Of a stretch of DNA of 64,000 nucleotides, positions 11,640-23,856 are shown piece after piece. The translations under genes were made by a program, and so were the position numbers. The DNA is from Diphasiastrum complanatum (Eukaryota > Streptophyta > Lycopodiopsida > Lycopodiales > Lycopodiaceae), in the NCBI GenBank assembly GCA_029204225.1, contig CM055096.1, forward strand, positions 76,235,521-76,299,520, written 5' to 3'. Under the pieces are notes generated by a model, which worked only from the letters and a program-made list of their open reading frames with translations, was not told the origin of the DNA and searched no databases. Within the stretch, counting starts at the first letter, position 1, and each line of letters opens with the position of its first letter.

Positions 11640-11670
11640 CCCTAAATCCTAAACCCTAAGCCCTAAATCC
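11640..11670. repeat. Short interstitial telomere-like repeat
   Basis: Four consecutive variants of the plant telomere unit CCCTAAA (CCCTAAAT, CCTAAA, CCCTAAG, CCCTAAA) lie in the linker between protease and RT of element C and introduce stop codons in all relevant frames. Confidence 0.7.
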
Positions 11671-11689
11671 TATGGATCCTCTAGAAGGA

Positions 11690-13330
11690 CAACACTCCCG
11701 GGCTCCAGCTACTATTAAAGTTAATTTAGGAAAAGAAGAGGAGGAAAAATTTGTCACCATTGGTGCTCAATTGTCCTACAATGATAGAAATCAGTTACAA
11801 GATTTATTATGGGAATATAGTGACTTGGAATTATAAAGATTTAAAAGGAATACCCCCAAGCATATGTACACATAAAATAGAATTACTAACCGACACGCAA
11901 CCGATAAGGCAAAGACCTTACAGGCTTAATCCAAAATATTCATTATTAGTAAAAGAAGAAATACAAAAGCTATTAGATGTGGGTTTCATATATGAAGTAC
12001 CCACTAGTGAGTGGGTATCCCCTATAGTCATTGTACCCAAGAAGAACGGTAAATTAGGGTATGTGTTGACTATGGAAAATTAATGCATCCACAAAGAAAG
12101 ATTATTTTCCACTACCATTTATTGATAGTGTGTTAGATGCAGTTGGTGGACACCAATTGTACTCTTTCATGGACGGTTTTAGTGGCTATAATCAAGTATC
12201 AATACAAGAAAAAGATCAGCCAAAAACTGCTTTTACTATTGATTGGGAGGTATATGCTTATAAAGTCATGCCTTTTGGATTATGTAATGCTCCAGCTACG
12301 TTTCAAAGGGTGGTTACACAAGCCTTCAAAGAATATCTAAGAGATTTCATGGAAATTTTCTTAGATGATTTTAGTGTATTTAGTGGTAATGAATCCGATG
12401 TGATTCCACTTAGAAAATGTTTTGAGAAATGTAGAACATATGTTATAGCTCTAAATCTGGAAAAATGTGTTTTTGGAGTAAACCATGGAATCTTACTGGG
12501 TCATATAGTCTCTAGAAATGGGATTATGACTGAGCCACAAAAAGTAAAAGCTATAGCTGAATTACCTCCACCAAAGAATATCAGTCAAGTAAGAGGATTT
12601 CTTGGACACTGTGGTTATTACAGACGATTCATAGAAAAATATGCTATATTAGCACTTCCACTCACTAAGATTCTAAAAAAAGTTACAGATTTTGTTTGGA
12701 AGGCTAAGTGTCAAAAAGAATTTGATCTTTTGAAGCAAAAACTTATTGAGGCACCTATATTAATTGCACCAGACTGGGACAAGGAGTTCCACGTACATAC
12801 TGATGCTTCAGGATATGCAGTAGGAGTTATGTTAGCTCAAGCTGATGAGAATAAAATAGATCTTCCTATTTATTATGCCAGCAAACAACTAATACAAGCT
12901 GAAATGAGTTATAGTACTACTGAAAGGGAAGGATTAGCAATGATATTTTGTTCAAAAATTTAGACATTATTTATTGGCTAATCCCTTTGTATTTAATGTG
13001 GATCATCATGCATTATTATATCTAGTTAATAAACCTAATGTGACAGGAGATTGGCTAGATGGTTACTCTTACTACAAGAATATATATTTAAGATAATCGT
13101 TAAACCAGGAAGGGTTCATTTGGTAGCTGATCATTTATCTAGGATTACTGACGAAACAAAGAAAGAGGAAGAAGATACACTTGTGGGCATTTGTGATGAA
13201 ACACCAAATGCCTTTCTCTTCCAAGTAGATGCAGTTCCTCCGTGGTACTTTGGAATCTCTGAATTCCTATCACTAGATTATTTTCCACCGGGAGTACCCC
13301 TTAAAGGAAAAAGACGAATAGTAAACTAAT
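11690..13330 (+). pseudogene. Element C reverse transcriptase-RNase H, frameshifted
   Basis: RT begins in two frames: VTIGAQLSYNDRNQLQDLL, then DLKGIPPSICTHKIELLTD from 11826. It runs through PIRQRPYRLNP and WVSPIVIVPKKNGK. A break near 12085 separates the next block, SFMDGFSGYNQVSIQEKD and MPFGLCNAPATFQRV. The catalytic motif reads FLDDFSVF (near 12360), a variant of Y/F-x-D-D that keeps both aspartates. The connection region has LGHCGYYRRFIEKYA. RNase H has HTDASGYAVGVMLAQAD and YSTTEREGLAMIF (to 12963), then after a frame break its tail VHLVADHLSRI (13110). It is of the non-chromovirus plant gypsy type and related to A and B. At least three frame breaks make it inactive as it stands. Confidence 0.85.
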
Positions 13331-13368
13331 CAGCAAGATATACTCTTATAGGAGGACAACTATATAAA

Positions 13369-14495
13369 ATGGGTTCTGATAAAATATTAAGAAGGTGTGT
13401 ACTACATCATGAAATACCTATAATACTTAGAGAAGCACATGAAGGAGTGTCAGGAGGACATTTCAATGGAGATACAACTTCTAGAAATTTTTTACAAGCA
13501 GGTCTGTGGTGGCATACTCTTCATAAAGATCCTCAAGAATACGTTAAGTCATGTAACGCATGCCAAAGAGTCGGGAAACCTAATGATTTATTTGCCATGT
13601 CTTTAAATCCTTTTCTACCATTAGCTCCTTTCGAGAAATGGGGTTTAGATTTTGTTGGACCAATAAGTCCAGCAACAAAAGCAACACAATGTCGCTATAT
13701 CTTAGCTGCTACAGATTATGCTACAAAATGGGTGGCGGCTAGAGCTTTTACAAATAATACCCAAAAAGTAGTTGCTCAATTTCTGTATGAAATATAATAT
13801 GCAGATTCGGATGTCCTATTGAACTTATTAGCGACAGGGGAAAACACTTCCTAAATGATACTATAGAAGTATTGACTAGAGACTACATGATTGTGCATAA
13901 AAAATCTTCACCCTACTACCCTAGAGGAAATGGACAAGCTGAAGCCACAAATAAAACTATATGCAAGATACTCACGAAAGTTTGTGAAAAATATCGTACA
14001 GATTGGGATAAAAAGTTGAATATTGCATTATGGTCATATAGAACAGCTTATAAGGTTACTTCTCAACATACTCCTTCTAATCTAGTATATGGATTAGAAG
14101 CAGTAGTGCCATTAGAATATCAAGTTCCGAGTTTAAGAGTAGCCATAGAAGAAAGATTGGAAGATGTAGATTCATTACAAGAAAGGCTTAATCGACTTAA
14201 CCAATTAGAGGAATAAAGAACTAGAGCACTTTTTACCCAAGAAGTGGTTCAAAATAGATGAAAAGCGTGGCATGATAGACATATAAAAAAAAGAGTCTTT
14301 GAAGAAAATGATTATGTATTGTTATACGATAGTAAACATCAAAAACATCCTGGTAAGTTGAGAATGAGATGGTTAGGACTAAGCTTTTGGATGTTTATCC
14401 TAATGGAACAGTCGGATTGGAAAACCTACAAGGAGGAAAATTACCTGTTAGAATAAATGGTATGAGATTTAAAAAATACTACAAAAGATGATATC
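13369..14495 (+). pseudogene. Element C integrase, frameshifted
   Basis: The zinc-binding part reads HEGVSGGHFNGDTTSRNF ... WWHTLHKDPQEYVKSC, then NACQRVG. The core has WGLDFVGPISPATKA with the first catalytic Asp and a second block after a frameshift near 13797 (the frame carrying the second Asp lies at about 13800-13860). The third block, YYPRGNGQAEATNK, carries the catalytic Glu (13914 onward). The C-terminal part (14240-14490) reads HDRHIKKRVFEENDYVLLYD. No chromodomain follows. The integrase shares the WWPTLHKD-type and GQAE blocks with elements A and B. The catalytic residues survive, but the frames do not join. Confidence 0.85.
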
Positions 14496-14659
14496 ACATT
14501 ATATAGGTTTCAGTGAGATTTACAGGTATTTTATTTAAGAATATTTTTTTTTTATGTTAGAATTTTATTCAAACTAATATAGTAATTCGGTTGTTGTGTG
14601 TTTTGATTTTTTTTCTTATTCAGGATTGGGAACCGATACTACATCTTTTAGGGCATCTA

Positions 14660-15837
14660 ATGGATTCCAGGAATAATGACCATGAGTATCGTTCGCATAT
14701 GAGAATAAGTTTTGCTTCTATTCAAGATCAAGAGATGGATCTTGAAACTGAGGTATTGCCTTGTGATGTAAATAACCATCCAATGAATTCAAATGGAATA
14801 GAAAAGGTTGATAATATTCAAGATACATCTATACCAAAACAATCTATTCCAATGAATAGAGAACCAGAAATAATACCAATTACAGATGATGAAAATCGTA
14901 CTACTATTTCTCTTAAAGAAAATCCTCAAGATATGAGAAAGGATAAGAAGATAGAATTTTTGCTAAGTGATAGAAAAAAAAAAAGAAATGATATTCAAGA
15001 GCTAAAGAATGAGATCAAAAAAATTAAAAATATTATAATGCAAAAAGATAATGAAATCAGTAGTCTTACCCTAGAATGTGATAAAGGAAAAAGAGCATAT
15101 AAGTAATTAGAATTAGAAATGAAAATCCAATCATCCATATATGAAGAAAAATTGAGGACTACTGATTTGATCAATTTTCAATAAACTGAAGAAATATTTA
15201 TGTTGAGACAAAAATGTGCCTCATTTTCTATAGATCTTAAAAAATATAAACAAAAAGAAGAAGAAAATTTGCAAGAAGAAAAAAACAAAAAAATTGATAA
15301 CAAGTCAAAGCGGTTTTCCTATCAACCCCGGTGTACGGACAAGAAATATTTGTCAATAGAAACTGTTATGAACATTTCGATAATTATGTTATATACATTC
15401 TTCTTCTTGAATTTCCTATAGTGCATCAAGAGTTAGAGTTAAGGGCATCTACTAGTGAGTCTAAGAATTTGCTTTTCAGATGGCCTATAGTTCCGGGATT
15501 ATTCGAATTCTATACTTATGTGTGTGCCAGTTTAAGAATGTTTCATTCATGGTCAAGATTTAATAGCAGTTCATCAGTAAGATTGGCAGGACATTATGCC
15601 AACTATTTATATTTATGGTTGGAAAGACCATGGTGTTACAAATGTAAACCGAAAAAACTTAAGTTGGAACGTTGGTGGTGTAATCCCAATGTATCCATGG
15701 AAAAGAGTTTTGATTTAATGTTATATATTCGGATCAGAGATGAACAAGTAATAGAGAGAAAAATATTAAACGAAATGTTCCAACACAAATTCTTAAAAGG
15801 GGCAAATCCAATTTTCATTGATAATAACGGAATATAA
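14660..15837 (+). pseudogene. Element C accessory ORF downstream of integrase, coiled coil
   Basis: The ATG at 14660 (MDSRNNDHEYRSHM) opens a frame to 15106. Its second half is Lys/Glu-rich and predicted by eye as coiled coil (DIQELKNEIKKIKNIIMQKD). After stops it continues in other frames (15200-15310, again Lys/Glu-rich). A last open stretch to 15837 contains FRWPIVPGLFEFYTY, LAGHYANYLYLWLERPW and KLERWWCNPNVSMEKS. The sense orientation and position after integrase are those of the accessory ORF in A and B. The WPI ... NPN-x-x-M spacing is reminiscent of the B C-terminal domain (NWPIIH ... FNPNKPM), but that similarity is weak and needs a profile search. The function is unknown. Confidence 0.55.
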
Positions 15838-18537
15838 GTACAGAGCCCTTCTAGAAGTTTTACGCCTCGAACAGATGAGTGCAGAACGGTTCTTGAGTAA
15901 AATAAATATTCATATGTGTATATATGTGGATACATTTAATAAGTGCATAACACCCACAATTTATACTTGCATCAATTAGACACAATGGTGTATGCATCCA
16001 TTTGATGAAAAATCTGAGACCTTGCATTTCAATGTCTACTTGCACTATGCATTGATCTGAAGATGGGATGCAATGTTCTAATGCCTTGGATGGGCATTTT
16101 TGTTGAATAGTGTCATGAGGGTGGTATTGAGAGGAAATATGAAGATTTGGAATGGATAAAACATTACCAGTGGGGAGGTGAGTGAAGAAAAAAAAATAAA
16201 ATTTTTTTATTGATGATTATGGATCTATGTCGAAGACATCTGTTGCTGCTGGAGACCATCTTGGATCTTTTATTGAGAGTATTTGTGAAATCTTTTGAGT
16301 GATGAGTGGAAAAATGAGTGGAGAGAATATGATGAGTGTTTTCTATTTTGTTGTTCATAAGGTCTTGGGAATTATAATTGGATCATAGATTTTCTTTGGT
16401 AAGAATAGAAAATATCATATCTCATTCAAAATCTATCTATGAGAGTAGAAATGTGAGGTATAGCATGAATATTTGCTTGAAAAAAAAAATCTATCTATTA
16501 TTCAAGGGACTGAATAGGTTTTTATGAGAATGAGATATATTCACAATGTGAATGACGAAGATCCAACTTTTAGAATAGGTTGCATTGCACGCACTACGTT
16601 ATATGAAGACCTAGACACAAAGCTGAGAAACTGCATTCATATCTTGTTACGACAATGAAGATTGCACCAACATTTTCCAACAATGCATGGTTTTGATGAT
16701 GGGCATTACATTATGATTTGATGGGAGTGAGAGCATATTTTCTTCAGACACGGGTTGGATGTAATGCAGGATTTTTATTCTAGATAAAGACAATGTTGCT
16801 GAAAGATCTAAAGCCTTTGGATTCATGTTGTTGAATAATAATGGTTAGCATCACACTATATTGTGTGCTAAGCCCATTAATTGACAAAGAAAACCTTGAG
16901 ATGCTGAAAAGATAAAAAGATCGTAAAGCTAAATCAATGGCTTTATGATACAAAATCAAATGTCAAAGACTATTCCCTCTGTTCGCGGGGACGCTTCACA
17001 TTTAAGTGGGAGGAAAACATGTAGTGTATTTTTCTGGTCAAAATTTCAAAATTTCAGCAATTACAATCATTGATGCTGATTTTCTAGAAAATAATGTGCT
17101 AGATGTATCTCATATGTGCAAAATCTGCTATTATGCCACTTTTTACTGATATACGAATGTGGCTATGTTAAAGAGTAGTTATGAAATTCTATGGTATGTT
17201 CAAATGTCATAATCAATTTTCAAATGAAAGTTATATCAGACAAATTAGACCTATTTTTACTATGTTACTATTTTTAGTAAGTCTGTTAAATAACAATAAG
17301 CTATTTTTAGCAACACTCATAAGTGACTTTGATGGATTATAATATCGACAATTGCTAAGTAGCATTATTAAATGACAATTTTCCGCCATATTGTAATGAT
17401 GAAATGTACTTTATATCATGATTAATAAAAGATGCACATGTACCTTTAAGGCACTGACTTAAGTTTCAAGGAAAGGTCCTAAGGTTAAGGGTTCGACGAG
17501 GATCAGTTGCGGTTTCCAGTGAAGAGCAGTTTGTGACTTAAAAAAATCTTGTTACTGGAAGAAGTGGAATGAAAACGGTAGTTAAAAAAAATTGTTGATG
17601 TAAAGTACAGTGCAGACTTACAAATCAAACTTGTTGGGTTGATGTCAGACAAGTTTTTCGAGTTCGAAATATTGATATTTTGGTGATTTCCCTTGGTGGG
17701 GATGATGGAAGGAATGGTGATACCTATGAGACATTTCGACATCCGGGGAAAAATCAGAGTTTCGAAAACCCGAAACTGGGAAAATGGTTTTGGAGGCCAA
17801 AATGTTCAAGATAGGCCTTTAGTGAAAAGTTAGTTATGAGGCACCTCCTCTCTCACGTGAAGAATGCATGGAAAGAGGAAAGAATGGGTTCATTCTACGT
17901 GGAGGAGAGAAGAGTTTAGAGATGGTGCATGCAAAAACTGTGTGTAAGGAAAAGTGATCACAATGCATTCAACCCCTCTGATTTCCAGCATGAATGTTCA
18001 CCAATGTGTGTACCGATTAGTGTCAATGACACGAATACTCAATGAATCTTGTCTGAAATTCAAATGCAGTCTGGTAATGATCAATCTGGAAATGCTGAAG
18101 TTCTGTTTGGACAGCGATCTAATCTGGAGAATGCACAATGATTGGCAACTTGAAGAACAAAAATGAAGGCCATTATACAACGATTTGTGTGGCATTCAAC
18201 AACCTCTGTTACATGCAATCATTAAGAAACACAACAAATGTACCACACCAATGCCCTCGCACTTATTATTCTAACTGTGTAGTATATTGTGGCAGGGCCC
18301 ACTAGGTAAGGCTTGGCCAACATTAGTAGAAGTGGTGGGGCCCACTTATTTATTTATGTAGTGGAAATACCCACAACAGTGTCCTCGGCTCAAAGTAGTG
18401 CTGGTCCCTCAACAATATGCCTGCATTTGTTGTGGAGGAGCGTTGTTGTTGGAAAAGCGTGGATAGAATTCACTTACGTAAAACCTGAGGCTTTATTGGA
18501 TGATGTTGATCAACAAGAACTTGGACTTGCCAGATTT
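15838..18537. other. AT-rich DNA without recognisable genes
   Basis: I see no ORF with protein-like composition, no LTR pair for element C, and no tandem repeat of note. The right LTR of element C should lie near the start of this stretch, but I cannot define it because no matching left copy is present before 8672. Confidence 0.5.
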
Positions 18538-20183
18538 TCAATAATACCCATAAGGGTTTGGTTGCCATTCTGGATAACCTTGTTCATCGACAAATGGGTA
18601 GTCGATGCATTCCATTGGAGGATTCCAAGATAAATCTTGCTGATATAATGGATTCTCATAGATCCGCACAACTGGTCCCAATGTCCTAGACTTCCCCAAA
18701 TTGTAAGATGGATATGACGTGCTTGCTTGATTCTCTTGTCTATCCAGGTATTCGTGGTATGCTTGAACCTGAAGACTTTCTTCTGCCGTCAATATAAAAG
18801 ATTTAGGATAGGGCTTTGATACTGGTTGCGCCAATCCTTGTTGTCCATTAGGCCTTATGGGGCTAAAATTCCCTGGATCTGGCCGTTTAAGCAATGTGAC
18901 ATCCGAACTTAGCTTTGTGGTGGTCTGTTGTTGAGTGGAATAATTAGACTTTGGTTGAATCTTGCTCTTTGAAGGGCAATCATCGACCTTAGTCCTTCCC
19001 TTATCATTGCACTTCCCAATTGAAGGCTGCGTGATTGCGCTTGTCTGTGGACCTTGTGCTGACTTGCCTTCAAGTTGCCCTATTGAATCTGGTTTCCCTT
19101 GTAATTCATCACCAAGAAAGTTGTGCACTGATTGTGCCAAGAGCCTTGATAGAACCTATCAAACTTCCTAGTTGCCAATTTCTTGACTTCCTCAGCTATC
19201 ATTTGCTTTAGAAATTCTACCAGCTTTGTCTTCTGTGATGGTGTTACTTGTTTTCCCGAGGGTATCTCTATGTACTTTGGGACTTTTGTCAGATTGTCTT
19301 CTTCGTCACTCGTTTCATAACCCGGTGGCACTAAGATTTTCCTTTTATAGTGCATTCTATCGATAGGTGGAATGGTCACCGCAGGTGCATGTTCCTTGTT
19401 ATTTGTGGATTGCACATCGGGAAATCTCGGCATGAATGGTTGACTCCGCATTGTGAACACGAGAGATCGTTGATGGATCCCCTCGATGTGGACATTCAGC
19501 GCGTCGATGTTTTCCTCCACATCCATAGCACCTTATTGAGTGTAGTATTCCATCACCCCTAAGTGGATAAACATACACAGGTAATAGATGCCCCTTGGGA
19601 CTTTCCACAAAATAGACTAGTAGGATGTTATTCCATGGAGTTCAATGACATGCAAGATGATATGACCAATACTTCCACCTTGCCACTAGTTTTGAAAAAA
19701 GACTCATAATCTAGACGCATCAATCTGACATCCATCCTTCGATAGAGCTTCTTGTCGGCTTGATTCTGCTTCTGACTGCTGAACCACTAGCTCTGGTCAT
19801 TGACAAACTTGCTGCTCTGTATTTTGTCCTTTTAATAAGCACAAATTTATGATTGGACACATGGTACTTGGATGATCTCCAAAGCAGAAGATAGATTTGT
19901 CTTTCTCAAGAAACTTAATTGAGCGAGCATAAGCTTGTTGACAGCTTGGACTTGAAGTGCAAGGTTCTTGTTCTTCCGTTGCACTTGATCCACTTGACTC
20001 TGCTCCACTGTAGTGCCTTCCACAGGTTTCCATTCTTGTTTGATCATCGCTTGTTGAAGACTCTAGCTCCTCTAATTTTCCATCTGATGATTCAGCAATT
20101 TGATGGATCTGATCGGTGTACTCATTGATTGCCTCCTCAGAGGACTTCTGCAACTTAGACAATTTTGCAAAGATGGTTTCCAT
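18538..20183 (-). pseudogene. Gag-like relic with one zinc knuckle
   Basis: On the minus strand, three frames in series look like one disrupted protein. 20183-19797 is acidic and Ser-rich and ends near CFGDHPSTMCPIINLC. 19608-19399 contains CYGCGGKHRRAECPHRG, a CCHC zinc knuckle, followed in the overlapping frame 19526-19080 by an acidic and Lys-rich segment (PPGYETSDEEDNLTKVPKYI and EFLKQMIAEEVKKLATRKF). 19140-18538 is low-complexity, Gln/Ser/Pro-rich, and ends in YPEWQPNPYGYY with a TAA. It resembles a retroelement gag of a family not otherwise seen in this window, with no pol attached. A host zinc-knuckle protein is less likely because of the frame breaks. Confidence 0.5.
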
Positions 20184-20742
20184 AGCTCAGCACTATAATG
20201 TTGCAAAGGTAGTTGGGTTATGGATTGCTTCAGTGATGGTCCAATGATAATGGTGTCCCAACTCTTTTTTTATTTTCTTGATGCAGAAGAAGACGAAGAA
20301 GAAGAGAAAAGCGTCGATAAATGGTGGATCAGTATGGATAGGAACAAAAACAGAATTGGATTTTTCTAACATGAATGGAGATAGAAAATAGAATAGAGAT
20401 GGAATAGAAGAGTGTCGCATGGATGATGGCTGATATGGAAGTCACTCACCAAAGAGGCTTGGGCTAAAATTATTACTATTAGTTTTTTGATGTGTTTTTT
20501 TTACGATTTTTTTTTTCCATTTTTTAATTTTATTTTTCCTTCTTTATTTTTTACGATTTTTTTTACGGCATTTTTAATTTTTATTTTATTACGGCTCTTT
20601 TTTTTATTTTTTTATTTTTTTGGAAAATAAACCTAAGTCGTGGGAGGACGCTATCTGAAAGATAGAGAAGGCTCACCACGTTGAGTTTCTTTTCCAAATT
20701 TTAGTTTTCTATTATTTTTTTTGGAGAATAGAACCTTCCAAG
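20184..20742. other. T-rich non-coding stretch
   Basis: Long T and TTTTTA runs (20480-20730) with no coding signal. It ends at the TG of the copia LTR at 20743. Confidence 0.5.
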
Positions 20743-21872
20743 TGTTGGAGTTTAATCTTACTCCTACTTATCCTAACTGCCCTCCTTCCTTCTCTCAAAA
20801 CTACTCTCTCAAACATGTCTGCATATTTGAACTGTTTATCGCAACAGTCTGCATTTTTACTCAAGAATTTCCACAAGCGAAAAACCCGACACTATCACCT
20901 TTGTCACCTTCGGACTTTTCTGAGCACTAAAGGTTTTGCGAAAAAGATGACAAAGTGTTCAGTAAAGCTTTTGGCCATTTTAGGCACTTCCAGAAATGCG
21001 ACACTGCTTTGCATAAAAGACAAAAAATGCAAAAAATGCGACACTGCATTTTTCCGTGTAATTTATGATAGGCAAAAAATGCGAAAAAGATGACACTCTG
21101 TAGATTTACACGGGATTCCACACAAGCGACAGTTGCCTTCATATAGTGTCGCGACGACCATCTACAGATTTACAAGAGATCCCAAGTACAGACCATTCTG
21201 TCTTCACGTTCCAATAACGACTATCCTAATTAGTCAGTTAAACGATCTTGTAATTGTAAAATTAGAATAATACAAGATCTACCAGCTGCTATAAGTAAAT
21301 GAGCGACTGGAGAAGTGAGATGATGCACAGAGATACTCCAGCAGAGATCAAACGACCAGAATGGGTCTTCTAGTAGCTGACTCCTCCAAGTTAGTGATTA
21401 TATATATATATAGAGAGAGAGAGATATTCAGAACTTTAGCGATTGATTTGAGTCTATAAGTAGGACCACGCGCTTATCAGTGCAATTGTATTGTGGTCTG
21501 ATTGTTGTTTTACAACATTATTATATAGATTCGCTATTGTTCCATTTCCTTACATTCTTGTTGAATGTTAAGTAACTCTCACTCTTCTTATGCAAACCAC
21601 ATTAGAAGAGAAATGTATGGCTATCCTTGACACCTAAGTTATTTCTACATTCTCTTCATATCAAGTTATCAACATTAGAGGATTGCATGGCTGTCTCAGA
21701 CACCTTATCATTTCTGCAATCTCTCTTTCATGACAGTCTAAGACTCCTACACTGATAATCTTATTCAACACAACAGAACAGCTCACAATCTCCATTCTCT
21801 AAGTAATCCATGATCTTGTTAACATAGTTATCACCGTTCTTTCATCATTGTCTTTCTCTGTTGACACCAACA
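20743..21872 (+). mobile_element. Copia 5' LTR, 1130 bp
   Basis: It begins TGTTGGAGTTTAATC and ends ACACCAACA, giving inverted ends TGTTGG/CCAACA. A primer-binding site follows three bases later and a gag start about 125 bases later. A partial relative of its left end lies at 3306. A (TA)n(GA)n tract lies inside at 21402-21424. No matching 3' LTR is present. Confidence 0.75.
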
Positions 21873-21875
21873 AAG

Positions 21876-21891
21876 TGGTTCAGAGCATTGG
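21876..21891 (+). promoter_or_regulatory. Copia primer-binding site (initiator-Met tRNA type)
   Basis: TGGTTCAGAGCATTGG is one deletion away from the canonical copia TGGTATCAGAGC, and lies immediately downstream of the LTR end. Confidence 0.7.
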
Positions 21892-21996
21892 TTTATTGGA
21901 TTACTAGAATCTAGGATTTAAAATAGAAGTTAATACGTTCTTGTTTTACAGAGCTAGTTCATTATGTTTTTGTTCTATCTCTGCTACTCAATTACA

Positions 21997-22092
21997 ATGG
22001 AAGGTTCAACCTCAGAGATCCACTTGATCAACAAATTCAACGGAGATGACTTTCACATGTGGGAGTTCAAGATGAGGATGATCCTGGTATGA
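21997..22092 (+). pseudogene. Copia gag N-terminus, truncated
   Basis: The ATG at 21997 opens 31 codons ending at TGA: EIHLINKFNGDDFHMWEFKM, the usual start of plant copia gag (ligand N-x-F-x-G-x-x-F-x-x-W-x-x-x-M). The element breaks off here, and gypsy element A begins by about 22180. Confidence 0.75.
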
Positions 22093-22181
22093 TAGAATAA
22101 ATCACTTCCTGTTACATTGCTCTGTAGACTCTAATGTATATCTCAAACGAAAGGGGTCAAGGTATGTTATAATAGCATTAT

Positions 22182-23398
22182 ATGTTGATGAAACAATCAT
22201 ATAAAGTACAACATGATATGTCCGAGCATTTCAAATGCTATACTTTGGATGATGTTGTCATTATGTTACCAAAAGCTCATCGTGAACCAGAAGAGCAAGA
22301 ACTGGAAATGAAAGAGGTTTACGATGGACCAGCTAGGACACAACCAATGAATCTTGCTGAACTAGGAGAACCAAAAAAGATTGTGCAAGTTGGAACACAA
22401 CTTATCCCAGAGCAGTTTCAAGTGCTAAGGAAGTTGTTGGTTAAGTATCAAGATTGTTTTGCTTGGACATACATGGATCTAAAAGGGATTCCAACATCTG
22501 TGATTGAGTATACAATTTCCTTGATGCCTGATGCGGTTCCAAAAGTCACAAGATTCTATCGTTGTAATCCAAACGTCATTGATCTTATTAAGAAAGAGCT
22601 ACAGAGATTGTTTGAAGCCACTTTCATCTACAAAATCGAGCATATTGAATGAGTTTTGCCAATTGTTGTCGTTCCTAAGAAGAGTGGAAAGATGAGGATT
22701 TGTGTGAATCTCAAAGTTTTGAACAAAATGATGCGAAAGGATCACTTTCTGTTACCCTTTACTTAAAGCATATTGGATAGCCTTGCAGTTGGAGCGAAAG
22801 CCTACAGTTTTTTGGATAGATTCAGTGGTTACAACCAAGTCAAGATCGCACCTACAAACCGTCATAAAATAGCTTTTGCAACAGAATGGAGAACTTATGC
22901 CTAATAAAGTTATGTCGTTTGTACTTTGTAATGCACCTAATTCATTTCAAAGAGTAATGCAGTTTGCCTTTAAAGACTACTTGTAGAAATTCCTTGAAAT
23001 CTACTTGGACGACCTCGGAGTTAATAGTGCCAATACAAACCATCTAGATCGTTTGAAAAAAGTATTTGAACGTTGTCGCAAGTACCAAATCTTCTTAAAT
23101 TCAGAAAAATGTCAAATTTGGGTAACTCATGGAGTTGTTCTTGGACATGTGATATCAAGACATGGCATTGCTATGGATTATTCCAAAATCAAAGTCATTG
23201 TGGAGCTACCACCACTTGGAACAATTCGAGGAGTATACATTTTATGGGTCATGCAAATTACTATCAGATATTCATTGTATTTTTTGTGGATTTAGCACAA
23301 CCTATATACAAGTTGACCATTGTACCTATTTGGACAACTGAGGCGTTGGAAGCATTTGAAAAATCGAAGAAAACTTTAGCGTCTGCACCAATTTTATG
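22182..23398 (+). pseudogene. Gypsy element A reverse transcriptase, broken
   Basis: The linker QPMNLAELGEPKKIVQVGTQ leads into the RT fingers: LVKYQDCFAWTYMDLKGIPT, VTRFYRCNPNVIDLIKKEL. After a stop at 22650 it resumes as LPIVVVPKKSGKMRICVNLK, FLDRFSGYNQVKIAP and CNAPNSFQRVMQFAFKDYL. A TAG at 22984 sits eight codons before the active site FLEIYLDDLGV (near 23005). The connection part GHVISRHGIAMDYSKIKVIV follows, with a frameshift near 23230 before ALEAFEKSKKTLASAPIL. It is of the same family as element B, including the TAG at the same codon. It keeps the RT N-terminal half that B has lost. Gag and protease of A are absent: the element is cut at about 22180. Confidence 0.85.
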
Positions 23399-23400
23399 AG

Positions 23401-23856
23401 CTCCAAATTGGACAATCGAGTTTCATGTTTATACTGATGCATCAAAATATGCTATAGGATCAATTTTGATGCAGCCTAGTGAATACAAGAAAGACTATCC
23501 TATCAGATTTACAAGTCGACAGCTTACAAATTTTGAGAAAAATTATTCGACAATAGAATGAAAAGCGTTGGCCATGGCTTTTTTCATTACAATATTTTGA
23601 CATTATCTAATGGAGATGCATTTTGCATTTTATACTACCGTTACTTTATTTGGTGAACAAGACGTGCAACACGGGACGAATTGCAAGATGGCTACTACTA
23701 TTGAACGAATTTGATTCTCGAGTCGTGGTTCGAAAAGGTAAACAACATTATCTTGCTAACCATGTTTCAAGAATCGAATCAGCACCAACTAATAGTGAAG
23801 TGGATGATGAACTACTAGATGTTGCGCTATTTTATGTTGAAGCAGGACCTGAGTGA
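23401..23856 (+). pseudogene. Element A RNase H, broken
   Basis: The frame after the RT stop reads FHVYTDASKYAIGSILMQPS, then SRQLTNFEKNYSTIE with a TGA where B has Arg (CGT). In another frame it continues LLYLVNKTCNTGRIARWLLL and RKGKQHYLANHVSRIESAP, ending with a TGA at 23854 where B has Trp. The TDAS and ANHVSRI blocks mark RNase H. Confidence 0.8.

Noticed and set aside
11672-11683. GGATCCTCTAGA at 11674, like a cloning-vector polylinker
   Set aside because: The match stops after 12 bases, and the sequence on both sides is continuous with element C coding matter, so vector contamination is not supported.
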